NCBI GenBank assembly: GCA_022711435.1 | Contig: JAKLFB010000005.1 | Location: forward strand, 1 to 64,000 | Length of the DNA stretch: 64,000 nucleotides | Direction: 5' to 3' | Source: Verrucomicrobiota bacterium | GTDB taxonomy: Bacteria > Verrucomicrobiota > Verrucomicrobiia > Limisphaerales > UBA1319 | Shown here: positions 8,995 to 17,885 of the stretch, piece after piece | Layout: each line of letters begins with the position of its first letter | Position numbering within the stretch: position 1 is the stretch's first letter | The notes under the pieces: generated by a model | The model's input: only the letters and a program-made list of their open reading frames with translations | Told to the model about the DNA's origin: nothing | Databases searched by the model: none | Program-made: the position numbers and the translations under genes

Positions 8995-9112
8995 GGGGCT
9001 GCAAATTCTCTTTGCGTGTTTTTGCGTTTATTGCGGCCAAAAAATCCGCTCTTCGAAATCATTGAATCTCGAACTCATGAAATCAGGAATTGCATGCGCC
9101 TTTCCTGAGTTC
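8995..9112 (+). repeat. TTTGCG/hairpin dispersed repeat, copy 2
   Basis: Very close to the copy at 11554-11672 over its full length, and like it carries TGAAATCA inside the left arm of the terminal inverted repeat (GAACTCATGAAATCAGGAA ... TTTCCTGAGTTC). It starts just after a G-run (GAGGGGGGG). Confidence 0.8.
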
Positions 9113-9146
9113 TTGATTTTCAGTCCCTGCCTTGCCAGGAACAATA

Positions 9147-9210
9147 TTTCCGCGTCGTTCCGCATCATTCCGCGGGCACAAATCGGTGGCCGTCAGCCAG
9201 CCAGTCGACC
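9147..9210 (+). repeat. TTCCGCG-type repeat, copy 1
   Basis: TTCCGCGTCGTTCCGCATCA then TTCCGCGGGCACAAAT and GTGGCCGTCAGCCAG, repeated almost exactly at 11839-11902. It contains three TTCCGC words at 10-bp spacing. No coding or known regulatory signal is seen. Confidence 0.7.
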
Positions 9211-9321
9211 GCGCTGCGGGCCGGGAGGCCCGCGCTCCGAACCTTACGGACCGCGGACGTCCCCGTCGGCAGCAGCGTCGAGCTGGACGCCCATGCCTTT
9301 CGTGGTGAGAAACAATGGCAG
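9206..9321 (+). repeat. Palindromic GGGCCGGGAGGCCC repeat, copy 1
   Basis: CGCGCTGCGGGCCGGGAGGC then CCGCGCTCCGAACCTT and CGGACCGCGG, followed by GCAGCAGCGT and CCTTTCGTGG. The same blocks occur in the same order at 11218-11377, where the middle carries extra sequence. Its end joins the double-hairpin repeat at 9317. Confidence 0.7.
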
Positions 9322-9396
9322 CTTGAAAGCTGCGGCTACGCCATCGAGGGGCGTGCACATGTTGGCCGACAAGCGGAAGCGTCAGCGACGCGTCCC
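9317..9396 (+). repeat. Double-hairpin dispersed repeat, copy 2
   Basis: It opens with the hairpin GCAGCTT-GA-AAGCTGC (9318-9333), continues with GGCTACGCCATCGAGGGGCG, and ends in GCGTCAGCGACGCGTCCC, which forms a second hairpin. It lies about 95 bp upstream of the chosen trpR start and so may fall in its leader or promoter region. Confidence 0.8.
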
Positions 9397-9492
9397 AACC
9401 TTGCGGAAAGGATGCGGCTGCCGGCGCTCCCAAAATCCCGCAAGTTTTGCTTGATCGGCCCCCGGCGAGCTGTTTCTATAGGCAGAAATATT

Positions 9493-9780
9493 GTGGACAG
9501 GATCGCCAATATTGCCCGCGTGCTCGCGCAGATGCGCCGGCCGCAGACTGTGGAACGTCTCCTGCGGGAGCTGCTGACCGAAAGCGAGGCGGAAAAGCTC
9601 TCGCGCCGATGGGAGATCGTGCGGTTTCTATCCGAGGGCAAGAGCCAGCGGACGATCGCCCGCCGGTTGCGGGTCAGCCTGTGCAACATCACGCGCGGCG
9701 CCCGCGAGCTGAAGAAACGGAGATCCACCCTGAAACGAGTTTTCTCGCCCCACACCTTACCACATCAAAACACATCCTAA
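9493..9780 (+). CDS. trpR: Trp operon repressor (TrpR family)
   Basis: TrpR is a small all-helical dimer that binds operator DNA when loaded with L-tryptophan. The family core is clear: LLRELLTESEAEKLSRRWEI, FLSEGKSQRTIARRL, and the DNA-reading ending SLCNITRGARELK, which aligns with ITRGSNSLK of E. coli TrpR. The arginines matching E. coli Arg54 and Arg84 are kept; the position of Ser88 is Glu here, so ligand contacts may differ. The GTG at 9493 gives 95 residues, close to chlamydial TrpR. The longer frame from 9412 adds residues with no family match. The next gene, a TrpB, begins 9 bp after the stop, so the pair is surely one operon, and repression of trpB by tryptophan is the obvious inference. 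I could not identify an operator. Confidence 0.85.
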   Translation: MDRIANIARVLAQMRRPQTVERLLRELLTESEAEKLSRRWEIVRFLSEGKSQRTIARRLRVSLCNITRGARELKKRRSTLKRVFSPHTLPHQNTS

Positions 9781-9789
9781 GGAAAGCGC

Positions 9790-11178
9790 ATGCAAACCAA
9801 AGTGGTTCTCAACGAAGACGAAATACCGCGGCAGTGGTACAATCTCGCGGCGGATCTTCCATCCCCGATGCAGCCCCCTCTGGGGCCTGACGGGAAGCCC
9901 ATCACGCCCGAGATGCTTGCGCCGGTCTTCCCGATGAACATCATCGAGCAGGAGGTCAGCACCCAGCGATGGATCGACATCCCCGAGGAGATACTCGCGA
10001 TTCTGGCCCGGTGGCGGCCGAGCCCGCTCCATCGGGCGCATGCGCTCGAGAAGGCGCTGGGGACGCCTGCGAGGATCTATTACAAGAACGAGAGCCTTTC
10101 GCCGGCCGGGAGCCACAAGCCGAACACGGCGGTGGCCCAGGCGTGGTACAACAAGCAGTTTGGCATCAAGAAGATCACCACCGAGACGGGCGCCGGCCAG
10201 TGGGGAAGCGCGCTGGCGTTTGCCTGCTCGCTGCTGGGCCTCGAGTGCAAGGTCTTCATGGTCCGGATCAGCTTTGACCAGAAACCGTTTCGCAAGCTGA
10301 TGATGGAGACCTGGGGTGCGACCTGCATCGCAAGCCCGTCGACCGAGACGCGAGCGGGCCGCCACATCCTGGAGACGAGCCCGAACACGCCGGGGTCCCT
10401 CGGCATCGCCATCAGCGAGGCCATCGAGGCCGCCGTCACCGATCCCACGGGATCGACCCGCTATTCGCTCGGCAGCGTCCTCAACCACGTGATGCTGCAT
10501 CAGACCATCATCGGGCTCGAGTCGAAAAAGCAGTTCGAGAAGATCGGCGTCCGGAAGGTCGACACGGTGATCGGATGCGCCGGGGGCGGATCCAACTTCG
10601 CCGGTATCGCCTTTCCCTATGTCAACGACAAGATCCATGGCGCCGCGATCGACATCATTCCGGTCGAGCCAACGTCATGCCCCACGATGACCAAGGGTCC
10701 GTTCGTCTATGACCATGGCGACACCGCGAAGATGACGCCGCTGCTGGCCATGTATTCGCTGGGACACGATTTCATCCCGCCGCCGATTCATGCGGGCGGC
10801 CTGCGCTACCACGGCATGGCGCCGCTGGTGAGCCAAGCGATCGTGGAAGGGCTCGTGACCCCGCGCGCGATCGACCAGATCGAATGCTACGACGCGGCCG
10901 TGCTCTTCGCCCGGACCGAGGGGATCATCCCTGCGCCCGAGACGAGCCACGCCATCGCTGCCGCCATCCAGGAGGCCCGCAAGGCCAAGGAGGAAGCCAA
11001 GGAGAAAGTCATCCTGTTCTGCTTCTCCGGCCACGGCCTCATGGATCTGTCCGGATACGACTCGTTCTTCCGCGGCAAGCTCTCCAATTACGCGCTCCCG
11101 GAAAGCGAGATGGGCAACGCCATCCGGCAGCTCAATGGCATCCCGAGACCCAAGGTCGTCCGGACCGGTAAATGGTGA
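9790..11178 (+). CDS. trpB: Tryptophan synthase beta chain, TrpB2 type
   Basis: This PLP enzyme condenses indole with L-serine to make L-tryptophan in the cytoplasm. At 462 residues it is the long TrpB2 form rather than the roughly 400-residue TrpB1. TrpB2 features are the N-terminal extension ([23 protein letters not shown]), [16 protein letters not shown], and RIYYKNE. The PLP-binding lysine is Lys110 in [21 protein letters not shown] provides substrate contacts, and [12 protein letters not shown] is the phosphate-binding glycine loop. The start follows a good Shine-Dalgarno (AAGGAAAGCGC-ATG) and is 9 bp after trpR. No trpA lies nearby. TrpB2 proteins generally interact poorly with TrpA and may salvage free indole, so a salvage role under TrpR control is plausible. 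Confidence 0.93.
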   Translation: MQTKVVLNEDEIPRQWYNLAADLPSPMQPPLGPDGKPITPEMLAPVFPMNIIEQEVSTQRWIDIPEEILAILARWRPSPLHRAHALEKALGTPARIYYKNESLSPAGSHKPNTAVAQAWYNKQFGIKKITTETGAGQWGSALAFACSLLGLECKVFMVRISFDQKPFRKLMMETWGATCIASPSTETRAGRHILETSPNTPGSLGIAISEAIEAAVTDPTGSTRYSLGSVLNHVMLHQTIIGLESKKQFEKIGVRKVDTVIGCAGGGSNFAGIAFPYVNDKIHGAAIDIIPVEPTSCPTMTKGPFVYDHGDTAKMTPLLAMYSLGHDFIPPPIHAGGLRYHGMAPLVSQAIVEGLVTPRAIDQIECYDAAVLFARTEGIIPAPETSHAIAAAIQEARKAKEEAKEKVILFCFSGHGLMDLSGYDSFFRGKLSNYALPESEMGNAIRQLNGIPRPKVVRTGKW

Positions 11179-11217
11179 GATCAACGGGCAGGGCGCCCGC
11201 TCCGAGGGCGCCGCGCC

Positions 11218-11377
11218 GACCGCGCTGCGGGCCGGGAGGCCCGCGCTCCGAACCTTCCGGACCGCGGGCGCCTGCCTGCCAGAGCCGCCGCGGCGCAGGC
11301 TGATCCCCGTCCGCAGCAGCGTGGAGTTGGATGCCCCAGCCTTTCGTGGCGAGAAAACACCGCAGCTTGAAAGCTGC
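11218..11377 (+). repeat. Palindromic GGGCCGGGAGGCCC repeat, copy 2
   Basis: It repeats the blocks of 9206-9321 (CGCGCTGCGGGCCGGGAGGC, CGCTCCGAACCTTCCGG, CCTTTCGTGGCGAGAAA) with about 40 extra bases in the middle. It ends in a lone first hairpin of the double-hairpin family, GCAGCTT-GA-AAGCTGC, at 11362-11377. Confidence 0.7.
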
Positions 11378-11553
11378 ATCCTTTTCCCGGGGCAGGGTGG
11401 CCACGCGGTCGGCGCTGCATCGATCGCTGTCAACTCACAGCCCGGCGTGAAAAGCACCAGGGCTCTCAAGCCGACAAGAATGTCGGCGCTTCTTCCCGCA
11501 CGCATCCGTCGTGATCCCCTCGCCACCCGAGGCACGAGCGGGGGGGACAGGAA

Positions 11554-11672
11554 GGGGCTACAAATCCTCTTTGCGTGTTTTTGCGTTTATTGCGGCCAAA
11601 AAATCCGCTCTTCGAAATTGTTGAACCTCAGAACTCATGAAATCAGGAATTGCATGCGCCTTTCCTGAGTTC
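11554..11672 (+). repeat. TTTGCG/hairpin dispersed repeat, copy 3
   Basis: Nearly identical to 8995-9112, including the TGAAATCA insertion in the left arm and the terminal TTTCCTGAGTTC arm. Together copies 2 and 3 bracket trpR-trpB as direct repeats about 2.5 kb apart. Confidence 0.8.
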
Positions 11673-11736
11673 CTGATTTCCATACTGAGCACGCCTTTCC
11701 TCGCGTCCCTCGAGATCTTCGCGGTGAAAAAATCAC

Positions 11737-11815
11737 GCAGCTTGAAAGCTGCGGCTACGCCATCAAGGGGCGGGCAAATGTTGGCTGGCAAGCGGACGCG
11801 TCAGCGACGCGTCCC
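11737..11815 (+). repeat. Double-hairpin dispersed repeat, copy 3
   Basis: GCAGCTT-GA-AAGCTGC (11737-11752), then GGCTACGCCATCAAGGGGCG, ending in GGACGCGT-CAGCG-ACGCGTCC (from about 11794). In this copy the second stem is a perfect 8-bp match, which shows what the weaker second stems of copies 1 and 2 derive from. Confidence 0.8.
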
Positions 11816-11838
11816 TACCCTGCCAAGGGCATCAGAAT

Positions 11839-11902
11839 TTCCGCGTCGTTCCGCGTCATTCCGCGGGCACAAATCCGTGGCCGTCAGCCAGTCAGCCGAC
11901 GG
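11839..11902 (+). repeat. TTCCGCG-type repeat, copy 2
   Basis: TTCCGCGTCGTTCCGCGTCA then TTCCGCGGGCACAAAT and GTGGCCGTCAGCCAG. It is a near copy of 9147-9210 and ends 38 bp upstream of the ATG of the S9 peptidase gene, so it may lie in that gene's leader. Confidence 0.7.
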
Positions 11903-11940
11903 CGGTGGACAGGCAAGCGGCGTCCGAGTATGAATGGCGC

Positions 11941-14469
11941 ATGCTCCGACCAATATGCGGGTTGATCGCGGCTCTTGTTGCACTCCAGAACGCCTTCGGC
12001 GCCGAGCCTTCAGCGGAACGATCGAGAGGCCCGGCCGCCGAAAGCCGTGTCTATCGGGACCGGATCCAGGCGCATTGGCTGCCCGGGAACAACCAGTTCT
12101 GGTACCAGGTTCAGACGGGCAGCGGCACTCACGAATTTGTGCTGGTCGATGCCGTGCAAGGCGTCCGAAAGCCGGCATTCGATCACGACCGCCTCGCGGG
12201 AGCCTTGCAGCGCGCCGGCGTGAAAGAGGCCCGAGCCGGCCGTCTCCCGCTCGAGAACCTCGAGCTCCTGCCCGCCGAAGCCGCCGTCCAGTTCCGGGCC
12301 GGCGGACAGGGATGGCGTTGCGACCTGAAGGATTACACCCTGACACGCGACGCGGCTGTCGGGCAAGGCGAACGGCGATCGGGCCTGCCCTTCGAAGGCG
12401 CTCCTCGCGCCAGCCTCCGGACCGGCGAAGAGATCTTCCTGACATTTATCAACCGGACGGAGTCCGAGGTCGAGCTGTTCTGGCTCGACGCCCAAGGGCA
12501 GCGGAAGAGCTATGGCCGGCTTGCCGCCGGGGCGGAGCGGGAGCAGCACACGTTCGCGGGGCATGTCTGGCTGGCAGCGGATCGCGAGGGCCGGCCGCTG
12601 GCGGTCTTCCAGGCCGAGGAAAATGCCGGCACGGCCGAGATCACGGGGCGAGCGACCGCGCCTCCGCAACGCCGCGATGGGGGTTCGAGGACACCGCCAG
12701 GTCGGACCGGCGGCGCGTCGCCCGACGGCCGCTGGCAGGCGTCGATCCGCGACAACAACGTCGTCGTCCGAAACACCGCCACGGGCCAGGAAACCCGGCT
12801 CAGCTCCGACGGCAAGCCCGAGGACGCATACGGCGGCCGGCTCTACTGGTCGCCCGACTCGACCCGCCTGGTCGTCCTTCAAACCCGCAAGGGCGACGAT
12901 CGCAAAGTGCTCCTGATCGAGTCCTCCCCGAAAGACCAGCTCCAGCCCAAGCTCCACACGATCGACTATCCCAAACCCGGGGACCGATTGCCCGTCTCGA
13001 AGCCGCGGCTGTTCCATGTGCCCGAGGGCAGGCCGATCGAGATCCGGGACTCGCTGTTTGAAAATCCCTGGAGCATCGGCAGCGTGCGCTGGGCGCCGGA
13101 CTCGAGCCGATTTACGTTCCTGTTCAACCAGCGCGGCCACCAAGTGCTCCGGGTCGTAGAGGTCGACGCCCGGAGCGGCGAGGCCCGCCCCATTGTCGAC
13201 GAGCGCAGCGACACGTTCATCTGCTATTCGAGCAAGTTCTTCTGCGAGCATCTGGACGACACCGCCGAGCTGATCTGGATGTCCGAGCGCGACGGATGGA
13301 ACCATCTCTACCTCTATGACGCGCGTGAGGGGCGGGTGAAAAACCCGATCACGCGCGGCCCATGGGTTGTGCGCGGCGTCGACCGCGTGGATCGGGCCCG
13401 GCGCCAGGTCTGGTTCCGGGCGGGCGGGATCCATCCGGAGCAGAGCCCCTACCAAGTTCATTACGCCCGTGTGGATTTCGACGGCGGGCACCTGACGCTG
13501 CTGACCGAAGGGGACGGCACCCATCGCATCGAGTTCTCGCCCGACCGCCGCTATTACATCGATGTCTGCTCGCGGGTCGATCTGCCGCCGATCCATGAGC
13601 TCCGGCGATCGGAGGACGGCCGGCTCCTGTGCGTCCTCGAGCGCGCCGATTCGAGCGCCCTGCGCGCCACGGGATGGCGCCCTCCCGAACGCTTCGTGGC
13701 CAAGGGCCGCGACGGCGTCACCGACATCTACGGGATCATCCGCTGGCCCAGCCGGCTCGAGCAGGGAAGGAAATACCCCGTGATCGAGGCGATCTATGCC
13801 GGGCCGCAAGATTCGTTCGTGCCGCAATCGTTCAGCGCCGCCTCGCCGCATCGGGCGATGCAGGAGCGGGGGTTTGTGGTGGTCCAGATCGACGGCATGG
13901 GCACGTCGAATCGGTCGAAACAGTTCCACGACGTCTGCTGGAGGAACCTCGCGGACGCGGGTTTCCCGGACCGGATTCTCTGGCTGAAGGCCGCAGCGGC
14001 CAAATACCCGGCCCTGGATCTCGACCGGGTCGGCATCTTTGGCGGATCCGCAGGCGGACAGAGCGCGTTGCGCGCCCTGATCGCCCACGGCGACTTTTAC
14101 CGGGCCGCCGCGGCGGATTGCGGCTGCCACGACAATCGGATGGACAAGATCTGGTGGAACGAGCAATGGATGGGCTGGCCCGTCGGGCCGCATTACGCCG
14201 AGCAATCCAATGCCACGCAGGCGCACCGCCTCGAGGGCCATCTGCTGCTGACCGTCGGCGAGCTCGACCGCAACGTGGATCCGGCCAGCACGATGCAGGT
14301 GGTCCGCGCGCTGATCGATGCGGACAAGGACTTCGAGCTGATCGTCTTTCCCGGGCGGGACCACGGGGCGGGCAGCAGCCCGTATGGAGCGCGGCGCCGG
14401 CTCGATTTCTTCACCCGCCATCTTCGGCCGGATCCGGGCCCGGCCTCGTCCGCCGTCCGCATCCCCTAG
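11941..14469 (+). CDS. Exported S9 family peptidase (dipeptidyl peptidase IV-like)
   Basis: A prolyl-oligopeptidase-clan serine peptidase, likely acting on short peptides in the periplasm or outside. The ATG at 11941 was chosen because it starts a signal peptide ([21 protein letters not shown]); the upstream ATG at 11905 would put 12 residues before it. The N-terminal region up to about residue 560 is a DPP IV-type beta-propeller ([56 protein letters not shown]). The C-terminal alpha/beta-hydrolase has the nucleophile Ser703 in GGSAGG, Asp776 in GELDRNVD and His808 in GRDHGAG, the expected order and spacing of the catalytic triad. The total of 842 residues fits the family. It converges on the heparinase-like gene with 14 bp between stops. 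Confidence 0.9.
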   Translation: MLRPICGLIAALVALQNAFGAEPSAERSRGPAAESRVYRDRIQAHWLPGNNQFWYQVQTGSGTHEFVLVDAVQGVRKPAFDHDRLAGALQRAGVKEARAGRLPLENLELLPAEAAVQFRAGGQGWRCDLKDYTLTRDAAVGQGERRSGLPFEGAPRASLRTGEEIFLTFINRTESEVELFWLDAQGQRKSYGRLAAGAEREQHTFAGHVWLAADREGRPLAVFQAEENAGTAEITGRATAPPQRRDGGSRTPPGRTGGASPDGRWQASIRDNNVVVRNTATGQETRLSSDGKPEDAYGGRLYWSPDSTRLVVLQTRKGDDRKVLLIESSPKDQLQPKLHTIDYPKPGDRLPVSKPRLFHVPEGRPIEIRDSLFENPWSIGSVRWAPDSSRFTFLFNQRGHQVLRVVEVDARSGEARPIVDERSDTFICYSSKFFCEHLDDTAELIWMSERDGWNHLYLYDAREGRVKNPITRGPWVVRGVDRVDRARRQVWFRAGGIHPEQSPYQVHYARVDFDGGHLTLLTEGDGTHRIEFSPDRRYYIDVCSRVDLPPIHELRRSEDGRLLCVLERADSSALRATGWRPPERFVAKGRDGVTDIYGIIRWPSRLEQGRKYPVIEAIYAGPQDSFVPQSFSAASPHRAMQERGFVVVQIDGMGTSNRSKQFHDVCWRNLADAGFPDRILWLKAAAAKYPALDLDRVGIFGGSAGGQSALRALIAHGDFYRAAAADCGCHDNRMDKIWWNEQWMGWPVGPHYAEQSNATQAHRLEGHLLLTVGELDRNVDPASTMQVVRALIDADKDFELIVFPGRDHGAGSSPYGARRRLDFFTRHLRPDPGPASSAVRIP

Positions 14470-14483
14470 CCCGCTCGGATCCG

Positions 14484-16478
14484 TCACCGGCCGGCCGATG
14501 CGGGAACAATGCGGACAACAATGGTGTTCTCGAGCGCGGGCGTTTTCGGGGTGAGGCTCAGACGGTAGAGAGCGGGGCCCCAAACGCTGGCCAGCCGCTT
14601 GTCTGTCATCGGAAGGGTCTCCACACTGGGGATCAGCGAAGCCGCATCATACTCCATTCGAACGCCTGCATCCGCCGGAAAAAAGATCCTCCCGGGCTCG
14701 CGGGCCGCATCCAGAGGCGCCGCGGCCAGGAAGTGAAGCGCCGTTTTCCCGGCGAGGTCGGATAGCCGATATCGATCCTGGATTTCGACGAACCGATCCC
14801 GAAACAGGGTGACCTTTCGAATCCAGGACGCGACTCGAGCCGATGCCGGATACGCGGGCGCGATATCCATGGCGATCTCGGCGGCGGCATCATCGGCCCT
14901 GCAGGTCACCTGCCGGGCCGCGAAGCCTCGGCCGGCCCCCTGCATGACGCCATTGATGGTCGGGACGTTGTGGTATTGGGACTGAAAGGCCCAGTGTTCG
15001 TACCGCTTCGAGCTGAACGTGGCCGCCGTGTAAGTCGGTGCGCCGGCGTCAATGAGCGCCGGCTTGCCGTTCATGAAGACCAGCACATTGCCGACGTCAT
15101 TGTGGTTGTGGCTCTGCCCGTTGTGCGCCCCCCAGGCAGCGACGTAAAGCCCGTCGTAACTGCCCGCGCGCGACCGGGCCGTCATCAGCTGCAGATCCTC
15201 GCTCCCCAGCCACGAATCCCGGATGGCGGGCGCCTTCGATTCGCGACGCGCAAGGATTGGCTCGGCTTGAAAAATCGAGTGCATCTGCCGGCCAAAAAAT
15301 TGCTTTGCAGGCAGCAGGTTGTCCACGGCAGCCTCGTGCGAAGCGGCCGCCGCCAGATCGGCGTCTCCAACTCGCTCGCCAAATCGATAGACCAGACTCC
15401 GATCGGGCTCGAGCCGCGCCGGGCAGTCTCCGATGCAAACATAGAAATCTTCGGCGATGTGGGCGCGGCAGATGAATCGTCCCATCTCGCGGATCAACGG
15501 CTGGTCGAACAGGCTGATCCGGCCACCGCTGGCGCTGTGCAGGAGATCGAGCCCATCCAGCATGCTGCCGGCGGCGTGCCCCCAGTAGCTCGGCCCCTCG
15601 TCGCACCCGCCATCCCGCGGATGGAACTTCAGAAAGCCGTCCAAGGACCGCATCATCTTGTGGGTGACGGCAGTTCGTCGTTCCGCATCGGTGTCGCAAA
15701 GCAGCGCAGCGGTCAGGACGCTGGCCGCGATCCAGGGCGTCCAATTGTTGGGCCGGCGCTCCGCCCGAGTCACGTTCAGCGCCATCCAACCGAAGTCGTT
15801 CCGCTCGAACACGGGGTCGAGGATCCGCGCGGCGAGCTCTCTCCGGGCGCGCTCGGGAACCCGGGCGGAGACCCGCCCCAGCTCCGGGCCGAGAAGGTAG
15901 AGCGTCCAGGCAACCGAGACTCCTGTCTCGCCGGCGAACAGGTCCACGATCGGCTCGTCGACGTTCGGCAGGCCCACCCCGCCCTTCTGCGCGCTGATGT
16001 GAGCCGGTAAACACCAGGTCGACTCCTCGCAGATGGCCCAGAGCGCGTTCGCTGCGGCATCCAAAAATCGTCCTTTGGCTTCCACGCATTCTGCAAGCGC
16101 CAGCGCTCGTAGCATCTGCCGCCGCGCGAAGAAATCGCTCTCGAACCGGGAGCGGTTACCCGCGCGCGCGTATTCCAGATACAAGGTGGCGGGCAGGGAA
16201 GGAAACGCATTGGTCATGGCCTGCTCTCCCATCTCGACCAGCCGCGCCTGGACGGCGGCGGGCAGCGATCCCCAGCCGGCTCGGTCGGCACACGCCGGAA
16301 ACGGTTTCCACTCCTCGACCGGCCGAAGCACTCGAGCCAGCTCCTGGGGAGGGAATGTTTCGGCCAGCGAAGGCAGGCCGGAGACGGAAGCCATCCCCGC
16401 CCACAAGGCAAAAGCCGCAAGCGCGGTCCATGGCCGGCCATCACCCAATGCCCATCGGTTCGAACAAGTCGATTTCAT
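14484..16478 (-). CDS. Heparinase II/III-like exported protein
   Basis: A 664-residue protein of the heparinase II/III/alginate-lyase-like superfamily, which cleaves uronic-acid-containing polysaccharides by beta-elimination. A signal peptide is likely (hydrophobic stretch ALAAFALWAGMASVSG at about residues 20-35). The N-terminal half is an all-helical (alpha/alpha) toroid with typical segments NNWTPWIAASVLTAALL and DGFLKFHPRDGGCDEGPSYW. The C-terminal half is the beta-sandwich heparinase II/III domain with the hallmark GQSHNHNDVGNVLVFMNGKP near residue 460, followed by LIDAGAPTYTA. Its ATG overlaps the stop of the sialidase gene by 4 bp, so the two are translationally coupled. Substrate cannot be read from sequence; the sialidase neighbour suggests host or mucin-type glycans. 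Confidence 0.85.
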   Translation of the reverse strand: MKSTCSNRWALGDGRPWTALAAFALWAGMASVSGLPSLAETFPPQELARVLRPVEEWKPFPACADRAGWGSLPAAVQARLVEMGEQAMTNAFPSLPATLYLEYARAGNRSRFESDFFARRQMLRALALAECVEAKGRFLDAAANALWAICEESTWCLPAHISAQKGGVGLPNVDEPIVDLFAGETGVSVAWTLYLLGPELGRVSARVPERARRELAARILDPVFERNDFGWMALNVTRAERRPNNWTPWIAASVLTAALLCDTDAERRTAVTHKMMRSLDGFLKFHPRDGGCDEGPSYWGHAAGSMLDGLDLLHSASGGRISLFDQPLIREMGRFICRAHIAEDFYVCIGDCPARLEPDRSLVYRFGERVGDADLAAAASHEAAVDNLLPAKQFFGRQMHSIFQAEPILARRESKAPAIRDSWLGSEDLQLMTARSRAGSYDGLYVAAWGAHNGQSHNHNDVGNVLVFMNGKPALIDAGAPTYTAATFSSKRYEHWAFQSQYHNVPTINGVMQGAGRGFAARQVTCRADDAAAEIAMDIAPAYPASARVASWIRKVTLFRDRFVEIQDRYRLSDLAGKTALHFLAAAPLDAAREPGRIFFPADAGVRMEYDAASLIPSVETLPMTDKRLASVWGPALYRLSLTPKTPALENTIVVRIVPASAGR

Positions 16479-17614
16479 TGCGGTCGGTTTTCAGTTGCAG
16501 TGGAAGGCTCCAGCCATTCGCGGTTGAGCCGAGTGAACGCGATGAACTGGTAGCCGCGTTCGACGCCGCGCTCCCACAGGATCCCGATCGTCCCGTCTCG
16601 CAGCAGGGCAAGATCGGAGTAGGCGGCAAATTGATCGGAAACCGTCCGCTCGTTGGTGAAGCTCAGGCCTTCGTCGTAGCTGGTTCGGATCACCAGATGG
16701 CGGCGCCGCGCATCCTTGGGCCCCGTCCAGACCAGGCGCGCACGGCCGCCTCCCTCGGCGGGCAGCGTGAACCGCTCGATGGCGCACATGACCGGGGTGA
16801 CGGCGAGGCCGGGCCGGGGCTGGGCCCACGTGGCGCCGCCGTCGGCGCTCTCCGCCAGCCATCGGCTCGGCCCCGTCTCCTGGCGGATATCCATCAGGAC
16901 CCGCCCATCGGCCAGCTCCACCACCTGGCATTCGTCCCCTCCCTGCGCGCCCGGAACCAGGTCGCCGCGTTTCCAGGTCCGCCCATGATCGTCGGAGAGC
17001 ATCGCGAAGGTTGCGAAAGGGCTCTTCCACATCGGCACGAGGAGGCGGCCGTGGCGGGTCTGGATGGCGCCGCCCGGCCCGGGGACGCTCGCCCGCCATT
17101 GCTTATCGTTCATGTCTCGCCCGACAGCCGTGAGATCGAGCGGATCGGACCAGGTCCGTCCGCTGTCATCGCTCCAGCGCGCCAGGGTCTGCATGTCGTC
17201 CGTGCCCGGCCGGGATGTCAAGGTGCTGCGGCCCGGCCGCGAGCGCAAATAGAAGAGCCATACCCTCCCGTTGCTCCGGTCCACCACCGTCGCCGGATTG
17301 GCCGCCGACCACAGCTCGCCAGGGTCTTCGATGACCTTCATCTCGGACCAGGACGCACCCCGGTCAGCACTGCTCTTGCAGACCAGATCGATGTCCTGCT
17401 TCCCGAATCCCGGATCCGCGCCGCCGTATTTCCGCGCTTCGGCAAACGCGATCAGCGTCCCATCCTTGGCTGCTTCCAGCGCCGGGATGCGGTAGGTGTC
17501 ATAGCCGTCCTTCCCCGAAACGAACACATCGGTCTGGGTGAACAACGGCTCGGCGCCCGCGCAGCCGGCAGCCAACAGCGCGAAAACTACTGCGTTGGCG
17601 TGGTAACTTTTCAT
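16475..17614 (-). CDS. Sialidase (GH33-like, BNR/Asp-box repeats)
   Basis: A 379-residue exo-sialidase-like six-bladed propeller that would release terminal sialic acids from glycans. A signal peptide is present (VVFALLAAGCAGAEP); the Cys raises the possibility of a lipoprotein, but the box (AAGC) is weak. The family YRIP motif occurs at residues 41-44 (TYRIPALE), its Arg being part of the arginine triad that binds the carboxylate. At least four Asp-boxes follow: SADRGASWSE, SDDSGRTWSD, SDDHGRTWKR and SADGGATWAQ, plus a degenerate SYDEGLSFTN. It is the first gene of a two-gene minus-strand operon with the heparinase-like gene, and is divergent from the BKACE operon across a 271-bp gap. Confidence 0.87.
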   Translation of the reverse strand: MKSYHANAVVFALLAAGCAGAEPLFTQTDVFVSGKDGYDTYRIPALEAAKDGTLIAFAEARKYGGADPGFGKQDIDLVCKSSADRGASWSEMKVIEDPGELWSAANPATVVDRSNGRVWLFYLRSRPGRSTLTSRPGTDDMQTLARWSDDSGRTWSDPLDLTAVGRDMNDKQWRASVPGPGGAIQTRHGRLLVPMWKSPFATFAMLSDDHGRTWKRGDLVPGAQGGDECQVVELADGRVLMDIRQETGPSRWLAESADGGATWAQPRPGLAVTPVMCAIERFTLPAEGGGRARLVWTGPKDARRRHLVIRTSYDEGLSFTNERTVSDQFAAYSDLALLRDGTIGILWERGVERGYQFIAFTRLNREWLEPSTATENRPQ

Positions 17615-17885
17615 AGGCGATCATTCGATTGGCACTGCCGGATGGTATCTTCGGAATTCGACTCGCGCAAGCGGTGCTTCGTGGACGAGGAGGAACGCGG
17701 ACCTCCAGCTTCGGAGTTACGCCTTCAGGCAACCCATGCAGCTGGCCGCTGGCAGCTCCCGACCGCGTCAAGGTTGATTCTTGCCGCCCTGCGCGCACGG
17801 AGAGGAAGGCTGAAGCCTGCGGGAGGTTCGTGGGATCCCAAAATCTCAGTGACAGAAACCGGCCCGGCTGGCAGGCTTCAGGGCA

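Noticed and set aside
12010..14583. 857-codon frame on the minus strand opposite the S9 peptidase.
   Set aside because: It is an antisense shadow; the plus-strand frame has a complete catalytic triad.
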